Shown one piece after another: positions 55,703 through 64,000 of a stretch of DNA of 64,000 bases. Both the position numbers and the translations under genes were made by a program. The DNA comes from Prochlorococcus sp. AG-355-P18. GTDB lineage: Bacteria > Cyanobacteriota > Cyanobacteriia > PCC-6307 > Cyanobiaceae. The first letter of the stretch is position 1. Every line of letters starts with the position of its first letter. Below the pieces are notes generated by a model. The model was not told the origin of the DNA and did no database searches. It saw only the letters and a list, made by a program, of their open reading frames with translations. The DNA is taken from assembly GCA_003280515.1 (NCBI GenBank), contig QCER01000007.1:1-64000 (forward strand), given 5' to 3'.

Positions 55703-56223
55703 ATTTCTAGAGAATATTTATTTATTTTCAACATTTCTGTATTAACTCCTGAAGAGCGTTTAAGAGCTACCTTACCAGTCCTCGCTATTTCAAGGATGCC
55801 GTATGGCTCGAGTAATTTCTCTAGAGCGACTAACTTCCCAGGATCTCCAACTACCTCGAGAGTTAAGGCCATGTCTGATACATCAACAACTTTTGCACGG
55901 AAAATCTGTACTATATCAAGGATATTACTCCTAGTATCTTCTTTCGATGAAACTTTTAGTAACATCAATTCCCTTTCAACAGCTGCGAGATTAGTAAAAT
56001 CTACAACTCCCAGAACATTAAATAGCTTATTAAGTTGCTTAGTCATTTGTTGAAGAGTTTCATCATCACCCTCTACTACCATTGTTAACCTTGAAATCCC
56101 TTTGGATTCTGCAGGTCCTACTGCAAGGCTATCTATGTTGAATCCCCTTCTGGCGAAGAGACCTGAGATTCTACTCAAGGCTCCAGATTCATCTTCTACA
56201 AGAACTGATAATGTATGTTTCAT
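55699..56223 (-). CDS. ilvN: acetolactate synthase regulatory (small) subunit
   Basis: A 174-residue regulatory subunit of acetohydroxyacid synthase, the first step of branched-chain amino-acid synthesis. An N-terminal ACT domain ([20 protein letters not shown], then [20 protein letters not shown]) binds valine as feedback inhibitor. A second ferredoxin-like domain follows. It is convergent with the cyclophilin gene, overlapping its end by 4 bases. The hydrolase gene is just upstream on the same strand, 3 bases before its start. Confidence 0.95.
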   Translation of the reverse strand: MKHTLSVLVEDESGALSRISGLFARRGFNIDSLAVGPAESKGISRLTMVVEGDDETLQQMTKQLNKLFNVLGVVDFTNLAAVERELMLLKVSSKEDTRSNILDIVQIFRAKVVDVSDMALTLEVVGDPGKLVALEKLLEPYGILEIARTGKVALKRSSGVNTEMLKINKYSLEI

Positions 56224-56226
56224 ATT

Positions 56227-57186
56227 TTAAAAGGTTTTTAAATCTCTAATCCATTCATAAGAAATTCTATTGAATACTGAAGGGTCTTCATCATGGATAC
56301 AATGCCCTGAATTGGATACTATTTTTAATTTTACCCATCTATGGAAATTTGCAATCTTTTTACCAACAAACAAAGGTATGAAATTATCTTTTTCGCCCCA
56401 AATCAATAAAAAAGGAACTTTTTTTGAGGAGCTAAGTTTTCCCAAAAGGTGAGAAGATTTAAATTTTTCATCTCTAGAAGACATTCCAATACACATTGCT
56501 CTTAATGATCTAGCTGAAGTTCTCCTTAAAACTGGTTTTGTTACCAAATCTATTAGTTCGCGATCAATATTATCTTTTTTGAAATAGGCAGAATTTAGTC
56601 CCAGTTCAATAACCCCTACTTTAGTTATTAAAAATAAAATAATCTCCAAAGGGAAAAACAAAAAAAATATTGTTATGAATCTTTCTTGAAATTTTTTAAA
56701 TGATGATTTTTTTGTTTTGGACTTTTTATTTTCTTGAATTTGATCTGGCAAAGGCGATGCAATAACTGTTGCAATCTGATCCTCTAATGAAACTGCACAT
56801 GTTAAAGCAACTAGTGATCCAAGGGAATTGCCAATAAGAATTACTTTCCCAGAATTCTTTGGTCTTATTACTTGTGCAATAAAGTCTTTCACTTGATCAC
56901 ACCAAATCTCATTATTTAATTTTCCAATTTGTCTAATCCCAGGTTGATCTGAATCCCCAAATCCTATTAAATCCAAAGAATAAGAGGCAAAATTCTTTTT
57001 AGCAAAATACTCTAAATTGTTTCTCCAATGTTTTCGACTCGCTCCAAATCCATGGAGAAAGATAATTGGGGTCTCATTTTCTTCGCCTGTAACACTCCAA
57101 CAAATTTTAAAACCATTCCAATTCCAGTAATTAGGAATGTTTATATTTTTTTTAAAATTATTATTCATATATTCAAAAATTTTCAA
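56227..57186 (-). CDS. alpha/beta hydrolase
   Basis: A 319-residue alpha/beta-hydrolase. PIIFLHGFGASRKHWRNNL is the oxyanion-hole loop, VILIGNSLGSLVALT carries the GNSLGS nucleophile elbow, and FLLIWGEKDNFIPL with NSGHCIHDEDP hold the acid and histidine. The family pattern is like that of cyanobacterial/plastid esterases near photosynthetic genes, but the substrate is unknown. It ends 3 bases before ilvN. Confidence 0.85.
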   Translation of the reverse strand: MKIFEYMNNNFKKNINIPNYWNWNGFKICWSVTGEENETPIIFLHGFGASRKHWRNNLEYFAKKNFASYSLDLIGFGDSDQPGIRQIGKLNNEIWCDQVKDFIAQVIRPKNSGKVILIGNSLGSLVALTCAVSLEDQIATVIASPLPDQIQENKKSKTKKSSFKKFQERFITIFFLFFPLEIILFLITKVGVIELGLNSAYFKKDNIDRELIDLVTKPVLRRTSARSLRAMCIGMSSRDEKFKSSHLLGKLSSSKKVPFLLIWGEKDNFIPLFVGKKIANFHRWVKLKIVSNSGHCIHDEDPSVFNRISYEWIRDLKTF

Positions 57187-57261
57187 GATATTTGAATTAT
57201 CTACATTTTTAACAAATAAATCTATTTTGAATGTAAATTATAGTAATCATTTAATTTTACT

Positions 57262-57360
57262 ATGGCTAAAGAAATTTTTAGTATTGCAGCAGTTTTTTGG
57301 ATACTGATACCAATAGGATTAGTTGGAGGGGCTTTGTTATTAAAGTTTCAGGGAGACTGA
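57262..57360 (+). CDS. petM: cytochrome b6-f complex subunit 7 (PetM)
   Basis: A 32-codon gene read by hand: [20 protein letters not shown], then a short second part ending KFQGD. It is a single membrane helix, the length and motif of PetM, the small subunit of cytochrome b6-f. It is transcribed toward ycf39, about 57 bases upstream of it. Confidence 0.9.
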
Positions 57361-57417
57361 TTCTCACGGATACATCACAATTTGAGTTATGGTCTTAAAG
57401 TTAAGTAAATCTTAAGT

Positions 57418-58380
57418 ATGAAGATTCTTTTAGTAGGAGCAACAGGGACACTTGGTAGACAAATAGCAAAGCAAGCTATAGAAGAAGAACATGAAGTAAG
57501 ATGCTTTGTAAGAAATCCAAGAAAAGCTTCCTTTCTACAAGAATGGGGTTGTGAGCTAACTAAAGGTAATTTATTAAATTCTTCTGATATTGAATATGCA
57601 TTGCAAGATATTGAAGTGGTTATTGATGCAGCGACTAGTAGGCCAGATGATCCTAAAAGTATTTATGAAATTGATTGGGATGGAAAACTTAACTTATTCA
57701 ATGCTTGCGAATCTTTAAACGTAAAAAGGGTAATATTCCTTTCTATCCTTCTAACAGAAAAATTTAGAAATGTTCCTTTAATGGACATTAAATTTTGCAC
57801 TGAAAAACTTCTTGAAAAATCTGATCTAGACTATACAATCTTCAAATGTGCAGCTTTTATGCAAGGAGTTATTGGTCAATTCGCAATCCCAATCTTGGAT
57901 AGTCAAGCAGTGTGGATGAGTGGGACTCCAACTAAAATTGCTTATATGAATACTCAAGATATGGCGAAAGTTGTTGTAGCAGCAGTAAATAATCCAAAAA
58001 CTCACAGAACATCATTACCATTAGTAGGTCCCAAAGCATGGGATTCAAATGAAGTTATATCTTTATGTGAAAAATTTAGTGAAAAAAAGGCGAAAATTTT
58101 TAGAGTTTCCCCCTTCCTTATTAGTGTCACTCAAAAAGTAGTTTCCTTTTTCCAAGATTCTCTTAATGTTGCTGAGCGATTGGCTTTTGCTGAAGTAACT
58201 AGTAGTGGTGAATCATTAGATGCTGATATGAGCAAAACTTACGAAATATTGGAACTTAAAAGAGAGGATATGACCTCACTAGAGAGTTATATAAAGGAGT
58301 ACTATCAACAAATACTTAAAAGATTAAGGGAAATGGAAGCAGATCTTAATATTGAAGAAAAAAAGAGATTACCTTTTTAA
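57418..58380 (+). CDS. ycf39: Ycf39, photosystem II assembly factor
   Basis: A 320-residue atypical short-chain dehydrogenase. The NAD(P)-binding GATGTLGRQIAKQA is at residues 7-20. GNLLNSSDIEYALQDIEVVI marks the second binding segment and the later AYMNTQDMAKVV the C-terminal lobe. Ycf39 with Hlips delivers chlorophyll to newly made D1 in the related cyanobacterium Synechocystis. That role is family knowledge. It follows petM and precedes a small conserved gene. Confidence 0.9.
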   Translation: MKILLVGATGTLGRQIAKQAIEEEHEVRCFVRNPRKASFLQEWGCELTKGNLLNSSDIEYALQDIEVVIDAATSRPDDPKSIYEIDWDGKLNLFNACESLNVKRVIFLSILLTEKFRNVPLMDIKFCTEKLLEKSDLDYTIFKCAAFMQGVIGQFAIPILDSQAVWMSGTPTKIAYMNTQDMAKVVVAAVNNPKTHRTSLPLVGPKAWDSNEVISLCEKFSEKKAKIFRVSPFLISVTQKVVSFFQDSLNVAERLAFAEVTSSGESLDADMSKTYEILELKREDMTSLESYIKEYYQQILKRLREMEADLNIEEKKRLPF

Positions 58381-58435
58381 TATTGCAATTTTTGAATCAG
58401 ATAGTATATTTGTACTATATAAATATCATTTACCT

Positions 58436-58648
58436 ATGTCTGTTTCTAAGTCTAAAAACCTTGAAAGAAAACTAGATAATTTTGCAAAAGAAGCAAAAAA
58501 TGAATTGAATAATGTCTGCGGATCTTCATTATGGGAAAGCCTTGGGTTTGTTTTTTTTGATCAATTAGAAGATTCTGAAAAAATTGCGAAAGCAAATTTT
58601 TACTATGGACAACTTCAAATAATTAATGAAATTAAATTTTCAATTTGA
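58436..58648 (+). CDS. small conserved hypothetical protein
   Basis: A 70-codon gene whose ATG is at 58436; a longer frame from 58352 would run into ycf39. It begins SVSKSKNLERKLDNFAKEAK and ends with YYGQLQIINEIKF. It is soluble, mostly helical and acidic/lysine-rich. It lies 56 bases after the ycf39 stop and 92 before infA. I do not recognise the family. Confidence 0.55.
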   Translation: MSVSKSKNLERKLDNFAKEAKNELNNVCGSSLWESLGFVFFDQLEDSEKIAKANFYYGQLQIINEIKFSI

Positions 58649-58740
58649 ATCGAATTGCATATTTTTACGTATGTAATTTTTTTTAAATCAATTTTGGCCA
58701 ATCTTTTTCTGATAATATGTACTTAGTAAAAGATTAATTA

Positions 58741-59007
58741 ATGATTGAAACTTCAGGTGTAATAGAAAAAGAGCAGGGGAATGGTTTTTATTTGGTTACC
58801 TTAGAACAACCTGAAGGACATCAATGTTTATGTAGAGCTGCAGGCAAATTGACTAAATTTAGAATTAAATTATTAGCTGGAGACAAAGTGTTAGTTGAGA
58901 TAAGTCCTTATGATCTTTCTAGAGGGAGAATAACTTATAGAGAGAGAAATGCAGGCGGTGCTAAACCTACTACTAATAAAAATAATCCCAAGAGAAATAA
59001 TAAATAA
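58741..59007 (+). CDS. infA: translation initiation factor IF-1-like protein
   Basis: An 88-residue OB-fold protein. TSGVIEKEQGNGFYLVTLEQ, CRAAGKLTKFRIKLLAGDKV and ISPYDLSRGRITYR are the IF-1 landmarks. A basic, asparagine-rich C-terminal tail (KPTTNKNNPKRNNK) extends beyond the usual 72 residues. Cyanobacteria typically have more than one such protein, so this may be a second copy. It is convergent with the thioredoxin-reductase gene. Confidence 0.9.
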   Translation: MIETSGVIEKEQGNGFYLVTLEQPEGHQCLCRAAGKLTKFRIKLLAGDKVLVEISPYDLSRGRITYRERNAGGAKPTTNKNNPKRNNK

Positions 59008-59016
59008 AAAGTTACT

Positions 59017-60393
59017 TTAGATAATATTTTTTATCGCTTCTTTAAACTCGCTTCTTTGTTTAACACCTTGCCATTGTTTTTTTAATAATTTTTCTTTAAA
59101 AAGTTGAACTGTTGGTGTGCCATTAATACCAGCTTGTTTTGCAATATCTTGATCTTTATCAATATCTATTTCAACGCCAAGAACTGCACCATCAAGTTCT
59201 TTAATTACCCTTTTTAACTGAGGTTTCAAAACATGACATGGACCGCAGCTAGGGGAACTAAAAATTACTAAGATAGGTTTTTTACTCTCGTGATAAAGTT
59301 TCCTTAATGCATAACTGCCTTTTTGCCATTCAGAATTTGAATCGAAAGTATCTTCATTAACTTCTTCTTCATTAAAATCTGATGAATTAAGCTTTTTTTC
59401 TGGTTCTGGTGTTTCTCTGACTATAGTTTTTGCTAAGTTTTTCTCGGCTAGCCATCTTTCAGTAGCTAATGCTGCCATGCATCCAGTTCCTGCAGCGGTA
59501 ACTCCTTGTCTCCACTCTGAATCAACAACATCACCTGCAGCGAAGATGCCTTCAATAGATGTTTCTGGCCGTCCTGATTTGCAAGCAATATAGCCTTTAT
59601 TATCTAAATCAATTTTGTTGCCCAAGAATTTCGTATTAGGTGTGTGCCCTATCGCGTAAAAAAGACCTTTTATATTTATTTCCCCTTTACCTTCTTGAGA
59701 GTGAATAGTTTCTATTCTCTCAAGCCATTCAGTCCCATCCGCTTTATCAACTTTTGTGTTCCAATGAATTTCTATCTTTGGATTAGCTTTTACTCTATCA
59801 ACCATTGCTGCGCTAGCTCTTAATTTTTCTGATCGAACAATCAAATGCACTTTGCTTCCGTACTTTGTGAGATATGCTGCTTCTTCACATGCAGAGTCGC
59901 CCCCTCCAATAACAGCTAATTCTTCATCTCTAAATTGTGGGGTGGCTCCATCACATATTGCACAAGCACTTATTCCTTTACTCCAGAATTTATCTTCATT
60001 AATTACTCCTAATCTATTAGCACTTGCTCCAGTTGCAATAATAATTGAGTTAGATTTTATAGTTCCTTCTAAAGTTTTTAATTCAAAGGGATGTGAATCG
60101 GTATTAATTGAGACTACATCGCTTTCATATAAATTAGTGCCCCATCTTTCTGCTTGAGCCTTCATTAGATCCATCAATTCAGGACCCAGTACTCCATCTG
60201 GGAAACCTGGATAATTTTCAACAAATGTTGTAGTCATTAATTGCCCACCAGGAATTCCACCAGAATTAAATCCTGTTACAAGTAATGGTTGAAGATTTGC
60301 TCGTGCGGCATATATTGCGGCGGTGTAACCTGCAGGTCCCGAACCTATAATTACAACATTTTCTACGTTTGAAATCTTCTCTTTATTTTCCAT
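59017..60393 (-). CDS. trxB: NADPH thioredoxin reductase fused to thioredoxin (NTRC)
   Basis: A 458-residue fusion. Residues about 1-325 are the reductase, with FAD motif GSGPAG (17-22), the redox centre CAICD (Cys144, Cys147) and FAAGDVVDSE late. After a linker rich in acidic residues, about 360-458 form a thioredoxin domain with the active site PSCGPC (Cys383, Cys386). NTRC uses NADPH to reduce peroxiredoxins and photosynthetic enzymes, especially in the dark. This is family knowledge. Confidence 0.95.
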   Translation of the reverse strand: MENKEKISNVENVVIIGSGPAGYTAAIYAARANLQPLLVTGFNSGGIPGGQLMTTTFVENYPGFPDGVLGPELMDLMKAQAERWGTNLYESDVVSINTDSHPFELKTLEGTIKSNSIIIATGASANRLGVINEDKFWSKGISACAICDGATPQFRDEELAVIGGGDSACEEAAYLTKYGSKVHLIVRSEKLRASAAMVDRVKANPKIEIHWNTKVDKADGTEWLERIETIHSQEGKGEINIKGLFYAIGHTPNTKFLGNKIDLDNKGYIACKSGRPETSIEGIFAAGDVVDSEWRQGVTAAGTGCMAALATERWLAEKNLAKTIVRETPEPEKKLNSSDFNEEEVNEDTFDSNSEWQKGSYALRKLYHESKKPILVIFSSPSCGPCHVLKPQLKRVIKELDGAVLGVEIDIDKDQDIAKQAGINGTPTVQLFKEKLLKKQWQGVKQRSEFKEAIKNII

Positions 60394-60472
60394 TTATTTG
60401 CTAATTTCACTATTAATGATAATAAACTAACCCAAATAATGTAGGGCGGATTTCACTCGATAAATTTATTAC

Positions 60473-60697
60473 TCAATCGTTGACTTTCTGGTCTAATAAC
60501 TTTTTTAATTCCTTTGGGAAGTTTAAAACAGAATCTTTTAAATTTTCGTTCTTTTCTCCAATATGTAATATCCACTCTCTAAATTCTTCTGCGATTGCAT
60601 AACTGTCTTCATACCTTTCTAAAGTGTCCATTGCAGAAATTCTATTGGTTGCCCAACAGGTCGCTATATCGATCCTTTTTCTAATGAAATTGTCCAT
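60473..60697 (-). CDS. small conserved hypothetical protein
   Basis: A 74-residue protein from the ATG at 60697; the frame extends 11 codons further to 60730. It begins DNFIRKRIDIATCWATNRIS, has a central LERYEDSYAIAEEFREWILH and ends KKLLDQKVND. It is soluble, helical and acidic, with one cysteine. About 150 bases upstream lies the small overlapping gene pair on the same strand. I do not recognise it. Confidence 0.5.
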   Translation of the reverse strand: MDNFIRKRIDIATCWATNRISAMDTLERYEDSYAIAEEFREWILHIGEKNENLKDSVLNFPKELKKLLDQKVND

Positions 60698-60851
60698 TCG
60701 AAGATTTAAGTTGTATATAGATAAACACATCAGAGAACCTATGTATTGTCTAATAAGTTACAACTTTGTACTTCAAAACAATAATTTAATTTTTAATTTA
60801 TATTTGAGCCAATTTTTGGGTGAATTATAAAGAAAATATAAAGAAATAGAG

Positions 60852-61052
60852 TTAGACGGCCTCGCTGTGATTCGCAAGAAGCCTTTCGACTTCCTCAAAA
60901 CCCTCTTTAGCCGAATTTATTGCAAGTTCCTCGCTAACTTTTTCTTCTGATATTAATTTTGCGGATATTTTCTTTAAAAGAGTTTCTTTCTTTTCTCTTA
61001 GTGAGCTAACAATTTCTTCTTCAATAATAGATTTTATTGCTTTAGAAATTAT
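60852..61052 (-). CDS. small hypothetical protein, apparent ATA start overlapping upstream stop
   Basis: A 66-codon frame read by hand. It begins ISKAIKSIIEEEIVSSLREK, continues LISEEKVSEELAINSAKEG and ends LLANHSEAV. No ATG, GTG or TTG is available at its beginning. The only plausible start is ATA at 61050-61052, which overlaps the stop TAA (61049-61051) of the upstream gene as ATAA, or the ATT one codon later. Strong helical protein character and an exact junction with the upstream gene argue it is real and translationally coupled. Function unknown. Confidence 0.5.
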   Translation of the reverse strand: MISKAIKSIIEEEIVSSLREKKETLLKKISAKLISEEKVSEELAINSAKEGFEEVERLLANHSEAV

Positions 61053-61429
61053 TTTTTATCATTTGCTTCCTCGAATGTGCCCTGAACTAATTCTTGAATA
61101 AATAATCGATGAACCTCACTACTCCTTAGAAAGCTTTCTGTGGCATTAATAATTCCTTCAACAAGAGCTTCATCTGGTTCGGAATCATTTTCTGCCAGCT
61201 TAAATTCCCAATCTAAATGTCTTCTTTGCCAACCTGCTGAGTGGAGACTAGGCATGACTGTCTGTGAATAAGTATCAACTGACATTTCATAAATTCTCTC
61301 TGCTAATTTTTCGCACCAGTCTTTACCATGCTTTTCTAGATTTTTCTGCATAGCTTGCCTTGGAACAGCATGACCACCATGATGACTGTGGCACACTCCA
61401 TCAGGACATTCGATTGCTTTTATACTCAT
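61049..61429 (-). CDS. conserved cyanobacterial protein with Cys/His-rich start
   Basis: A 126-residue protein. ECPDGVCHSHHGGHAVPRQA near the N-terminus is a cysteine/histidine-rich stretch that might bind metal. MPSLHSAGWQRRHLDWEFKL and SSEVHRLFIQELVQGTFEEA follow. I know no function. It is divergent from pntA-1 with about 127 bases between starts and is followed by the overlapping small gene at 60852. Confidence 0.55.
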   Translation of the reverse strand: MSIKAIECPDGVCHSHHGGHAVPRQAMQKNLEKHGKDWCEKLAERIYEMSVDTYSQTVMPSLHSAGWQRRHLDWEFKLAENDSEPDEALVEGIINATESFLRSSEVHRLFIQELVQGTFEEANDKK

Positions 61430-61556
61430 TGGATTATTTAGTACTTATATATTCTAGATAGCTATTTTTTATAGAAAAGAAAATATATTTTTAACAAAAA
61501 TCCAAGACTTTTGACTTTCTTCAATTTATATTTAGTATGTTAAAAAAATAAATAAA

Positions 61557-62687
61557 TTGACAAAGATACTTATTCCTTCCGAAACAAGCTCTGGTGAAAG
61601 GAGAGTTTCAGCTACGCCAGAAGCGGTAAAGAAATTAAAAAGCCTTGGATGTGATGTTTATATTGAAAGTTCAGCAGGAAAATTATCAGGATTTAGTGAC
61701 TTACTATATGAAGAATCGGGCGGAACAATAATAAACAACGTAGATCAAAAAATTTGGGGTGAAGCTGACTTAATATTTTGTGTTCAAACTCCATCAGAGG
61801 ATAATTTAACTAAGTTAAAGAAAGGCGCTGTTCTTCTTGGTCTTCTTAACCCATATGGTAATAAGGAGCTTCTTAGGATTATAAATAGTAATAAGATTTC
61901 AGCTTTATCACTAGAGTTGCTTCCGAGGATTAGTAGAGCTCAATCTTCTGATGTTCTTTCTTCACAGGCCAATATTGCTGGATATAAAGCAGTTCTTTTG
62001 GCGGCAAGTGAGTTAGATAGATATTTCCCAATGCTTATGACTGCAGCAGGGACAGTCCAACCTTCAAAAGTAGTGGTTCTTGGTGGAGGTGTTGCAGGAT
62101 TACAGGCAGTTGCGACGGCGAAAAGACTTGGAGCAATAGTATTTGTATCTGATATTAGACCTGCTGTTAAAGAACAAGTAGAGTCCCTCGGAGCAAGATT
62201 TATAGAACTTCCTGAAGTTGAGGAAAAGCCAGGAGAGGAGGGAGGTTATGCAAAAGCTGTAACACCTGAATTTCTCTCAAAACAGAAGGCAATTTTAACT
62301 AAATATTTATCTGAAGCTGATGTTGCGATATGTACTGCGCAAGTTCTAGGTAAAAAGGCCCCTGTTTTAATAGACTCACCCATGATTGAAAAAATGAGGC
62401 CTGGAGCAGTAGTTATTGATTTAGCAGTTTCTCAGGGAGGGAACTGCGAGGGAACAAAATCAAATGAAACTATTATCAAAGATGGGGTAAAACTTATAGG
62501 AGCGGGCGAATTACCCTCTTCAGTTCCTTATGATGCAAGTTCACTTTATGCTAAGAACTTAACATCTTTGATTACACCATTTATAAAAGATGGTGTAATT
62601 AAATTAGATAAAGAGGATGAACTCATTTCTGGATGTTTATTAAGCGATGAAGGAGTTGTTCTTCAAAATAAAGTTTTTGAAAATTGA
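61557..62687 (+). CDS. pntA: NAD(P) transhydrogenase alpha subunit part 1 (NAD-binding)
   Basis: A 376-residue soluble domain dI of the proton-pumping transhydrogenase, which moves hydride between NADH and NADP+. It starts at TTG (61557). Landmarks are IPSETSSGERRVSATPEAV, the NAD-binding VVLGGGVAGLQAVATAKRLG, and EEKPGEEGGYAKAVTPEFLS. The usual alpha subunit is split in two here, with the membrane part in the next gene 12 bases downstream. Confidence 0.95.
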   Translation: MTKILIPSETSSGERRVSATPEAVKKLKSLGCDVYIESSAGKLSGFSDLLYEESGGTIINNVDQKIWGEADLIFCVQTPSEDNLTKLKKGAVLLGLLNPYGNKELLRIINSNKISALSLELLPRISRAQSSDVLSSQANIAGYKAVLLAASELDRYFPMLMTAAGTVQPSKVVVLGGGVAGLQAVATAKRLGAIVFVSDIRPAVKEQVESLGARFIELPEVEEKPGEEGGYAKAVTPEFLSKQKAILTKYLSEADVAICTAQVLGKKAPVLIDSPMIEKMRPGAVVIDLAVSQGGNCEGTKSNETIIKDGVKLIGAGELPSSVPYDASSLYAKNLTSLITPFIKDGVIKLDKEDELISGCLLSDEGVVLQNKVFEN

Positions 62688-62699
62688 GGTTTTAAAATT

Positions 62700-62993
62700 A
62701 TGTCTTTTGTAAGTCTTCTTTGGGTTCTTTTACTAGGTAGTTTATTAGGTCTAGAGTTAATTGGAAAAGTTCCTCCTACTCTTCACACACCTCTAATGAG
62801 CGGAGCAAATGCAATTTCAGGAATAACAATGCTTGCAGCATTGACTTTAATTGTAAAAGCAGAAGGTAACGTACCACTTTTAATTATTGGTTCAGTTTCT
62901 CTTGGATTTGCTCTTTTCAACGTTGTAGGTGGTTTCTTTGTAACTGATCGAATGCTCGCGATGTTTAGTCGTAAACCATCAAATAAGAAGTAA
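62700..62993 (+). CDS. NAD(P) transhydrogenase alpha subunit part 2 (membrane)
   Basis: A 97-residue protein with three to four membrane helices. LGLELIGKVPPTLHTPLMSG and ANAISGITMLAALTLI are conserved dII blocks, and VVGGFFVTDRMLAMF ends it. It forms the proton channel with PntB. It lies between pntA-1 and pntB with short gaps on each side (12 and 8 bases), so the three are one operon. Confidence 0.95.
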   Translation: MSFVSLLWVLLLGSLLGLELIGKVPPTLHTPLMSGANAISGITMLAALTLIVKAEGNVPLLIIGSVSLGFALFNVVGGFFVTDRMLAMFSRKPSNKK

Positions 62994-63001
62994 TTTTTAA
63001 C

Positions 63002-64000
63002 ATGAATCTACCTGTAATCATTAAATTCGTTATTGACCTTCTAGCAGTACTTTTACTAGCTTTGGGAATCAAAGGATTGTCAAAAGTAAAATCAGCAAGG
63101 GATGCCAATAGATTAGCCGCATTCGCAATGTCGCTATCAGTAGTAGGATTACTTTCTTATTATTTAGGCACTTCTGGAATTGCTATTCAGTCTTGGATTT
63201 GGATAATAATTGGATCAATCTTAGGTAGTTTATTCGGAGCGATTCTTGCAAAAAAAGTACCTATGACCTCCATGCCTGAAACAGTGGCATTGTTCAATGG
63301 TTGTGGAGGAATGTCATCACTTTTAGTGGCCTTAGGAGTAGCTATTTTTCCTATATCTGGTGGCCAAGAAAATTTTGATTTTTTTAAGTCACTGATTAAC
63401 GAAGTTTCAATATCTGTTTCTATATTTGTTGGTGCAATAACTTTCACAGGTTCAATTGTGGCGATGGCAAAGTTACAGGGTTGGTTGTCAACTCCAGGAT
63501 GGACTCAGAGCAAAGTTAGGCATTTTGTAAATATTGTTTTTGCAGTTGCTTCCTTGATAGCCTTTTTTGATTTGATAAATGGTAATACAAGTTCTATTTG
63601 GCTTTTAGTTATAGTTTCTTCTTTATTAGGTATTGGAGTTACTTTACCAATTGGTGGAGCTGATATGCCAGTCGTTATATCTTTATTAAATAGCTACTCA
63701 GGGATTGCAGCAGCAGCAGCAGGTTTCGTTGTAGATAGTCAGCTTTTGATAGTAGCAGGCGCAATGGTTGGAGCAGCAGGCCTAATACTTACTCAGGTAA
63801 TGTGCAAGGGTATGAATAGATCATTGGTCTCAGTTCTTTTTGGAGGATCTTTATCTGCACAAAGTACAGCCTCTTCTGGTTCAGGAGAATATACAAATAT
63901 AACCTCTTGCAGTGTTGAAGAATGTGCATTGACTTTAGAGGCGGCAAATAAGGTAATTATAGTTCCTGGATATGGTCTAGCGGTAGCTCAAGCTCAACAT
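63002..64000 (+). CDS. pntB: NAD(P) transhydrogenase beta subunit, 3'-truncated by the window
   Basis: The frame is open from the ATG at 63002 to the window end (333 codons). The visible part is the membrane domain, with about eight helices. Landmarks are LAKKVPMTSMPETVALFNGC, TFTGSIVAMAKLQG, TLPIGGADMPVVISLLNSYS and the beginning of the NADP-binding domain (KVIIVPGYGLAVAQAQH). The missing part, about 130 residues, would complete dIII. It closes the pntA-1/pntA-2/pntB operon. Confidence 0.96.
   Translation, partial: MNLPVIIKFVIDLLAVLLLALGIKGLSKVKSARDANRLAAFAMSLSVVGLLSYYLGTSGIAIQSWIWIIIGSILGSLFGAILAKKVPMTSMPETVALFNGCGGMSSLLVALGVAIFPISGGQENFDFFKSLINEVSISVSIFVGAITFTGSIVAMAKLQGWLSTPGWTQSKVRHFVNIVFAVASLIAFFDLINGNTSSIWLLVIVSSLLGIGVTLPIGGADMPVVISLLNSYSGIAAAAAGFVVDSQLLIVAGAMVGAAGLILTQVMCKGMNRSLVSVLFGGSLSAQSTASSGSGEYTNITSCSVEECALTLEAANKVIIVPGYGLAVAQAQH

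Overview
The window is a low-GC (about 30% by eye), densely packed chromosome segment from a high-light-adapted Prochlorococcus. The evidence is a Pcb chlorophyll-binding antenna gene beside flavodoxin, the psbD-psbC overlap, ycf4, ycf39, petM, NTRC, a Som-type porin, DUF1824, DUF2808 and DUF3386 proteins, and very AT-rich intergenic DNA. A marine Synechococcus would normally be richer in GC and lack Pcb.

Positions 1-14043 are a surface-polysaccharide island. It has sugar-nucleotide enzymes (UDP-glucuronate 4-epimerase, cut by the window edge; GalE; UDP-glucose dehydrogenase), a polyprenyl-phosphate sugar transferase, a two-gene ABC exporter, glycosyltransferases of several families (including GT15-like and GT11-like), an O-antigen ligase/polymerase-like protein and a methyltransferase. 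It also carries a C-terminal remnant of a lost gene (9932-10075). tRNA-Arg(TCT) marks its right edge.

Positions 14297-34292 are core genome: rsmI, a cysQ-like phosphatase, pnp, rpsN, rseP, serS, a Ycf46-like ATPase, and the cluster yidC / PH-domain protein / rnpA / rpmH. After these come aroH, sppA, a DMT transporter, two more glycosyltransferases and small conserved proteins. Positions 34434-43624 concentrate iron-related functions: flavodoxin, Pcb antenna, the Som-type porin, a PiuC-like dioxygenase and a ferric-iron binding protein, with glyQ and small conserved genes between them.

Positions 43687-46740 are an accessory patch beside tRNA-Ser(CGA). A signal-peptide-bearing polysaccharide-lyase-like gene (44209-45120) sits between short direct repeats that resemble the 3' end of that tRNA. 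Arrays of about 20-bp repeats, broken reading frames and tiny ORFs accompany it. No integrase is present. I read it as the decayed remnant of a tRNA-targeted integrative element of the tycheposon kind; this is the most interesting part of the window.

Positions 46777-64000 return to core genes: a rhomboid protease, an outer-membrane barrel, cobQ, maf, psbC/psbD, ycf4, a cyclophilin-like lipoprotein, ilvN, petM, ycf39, infA, NTRC, and the proton-translocating transhydrogenase pntA-1/pntA-2/pntB, the last cut by the window end. Two genes here (from 55046 and from 61052) seem to start at ATA inside an ATAA overlap with the upstream stop codon.
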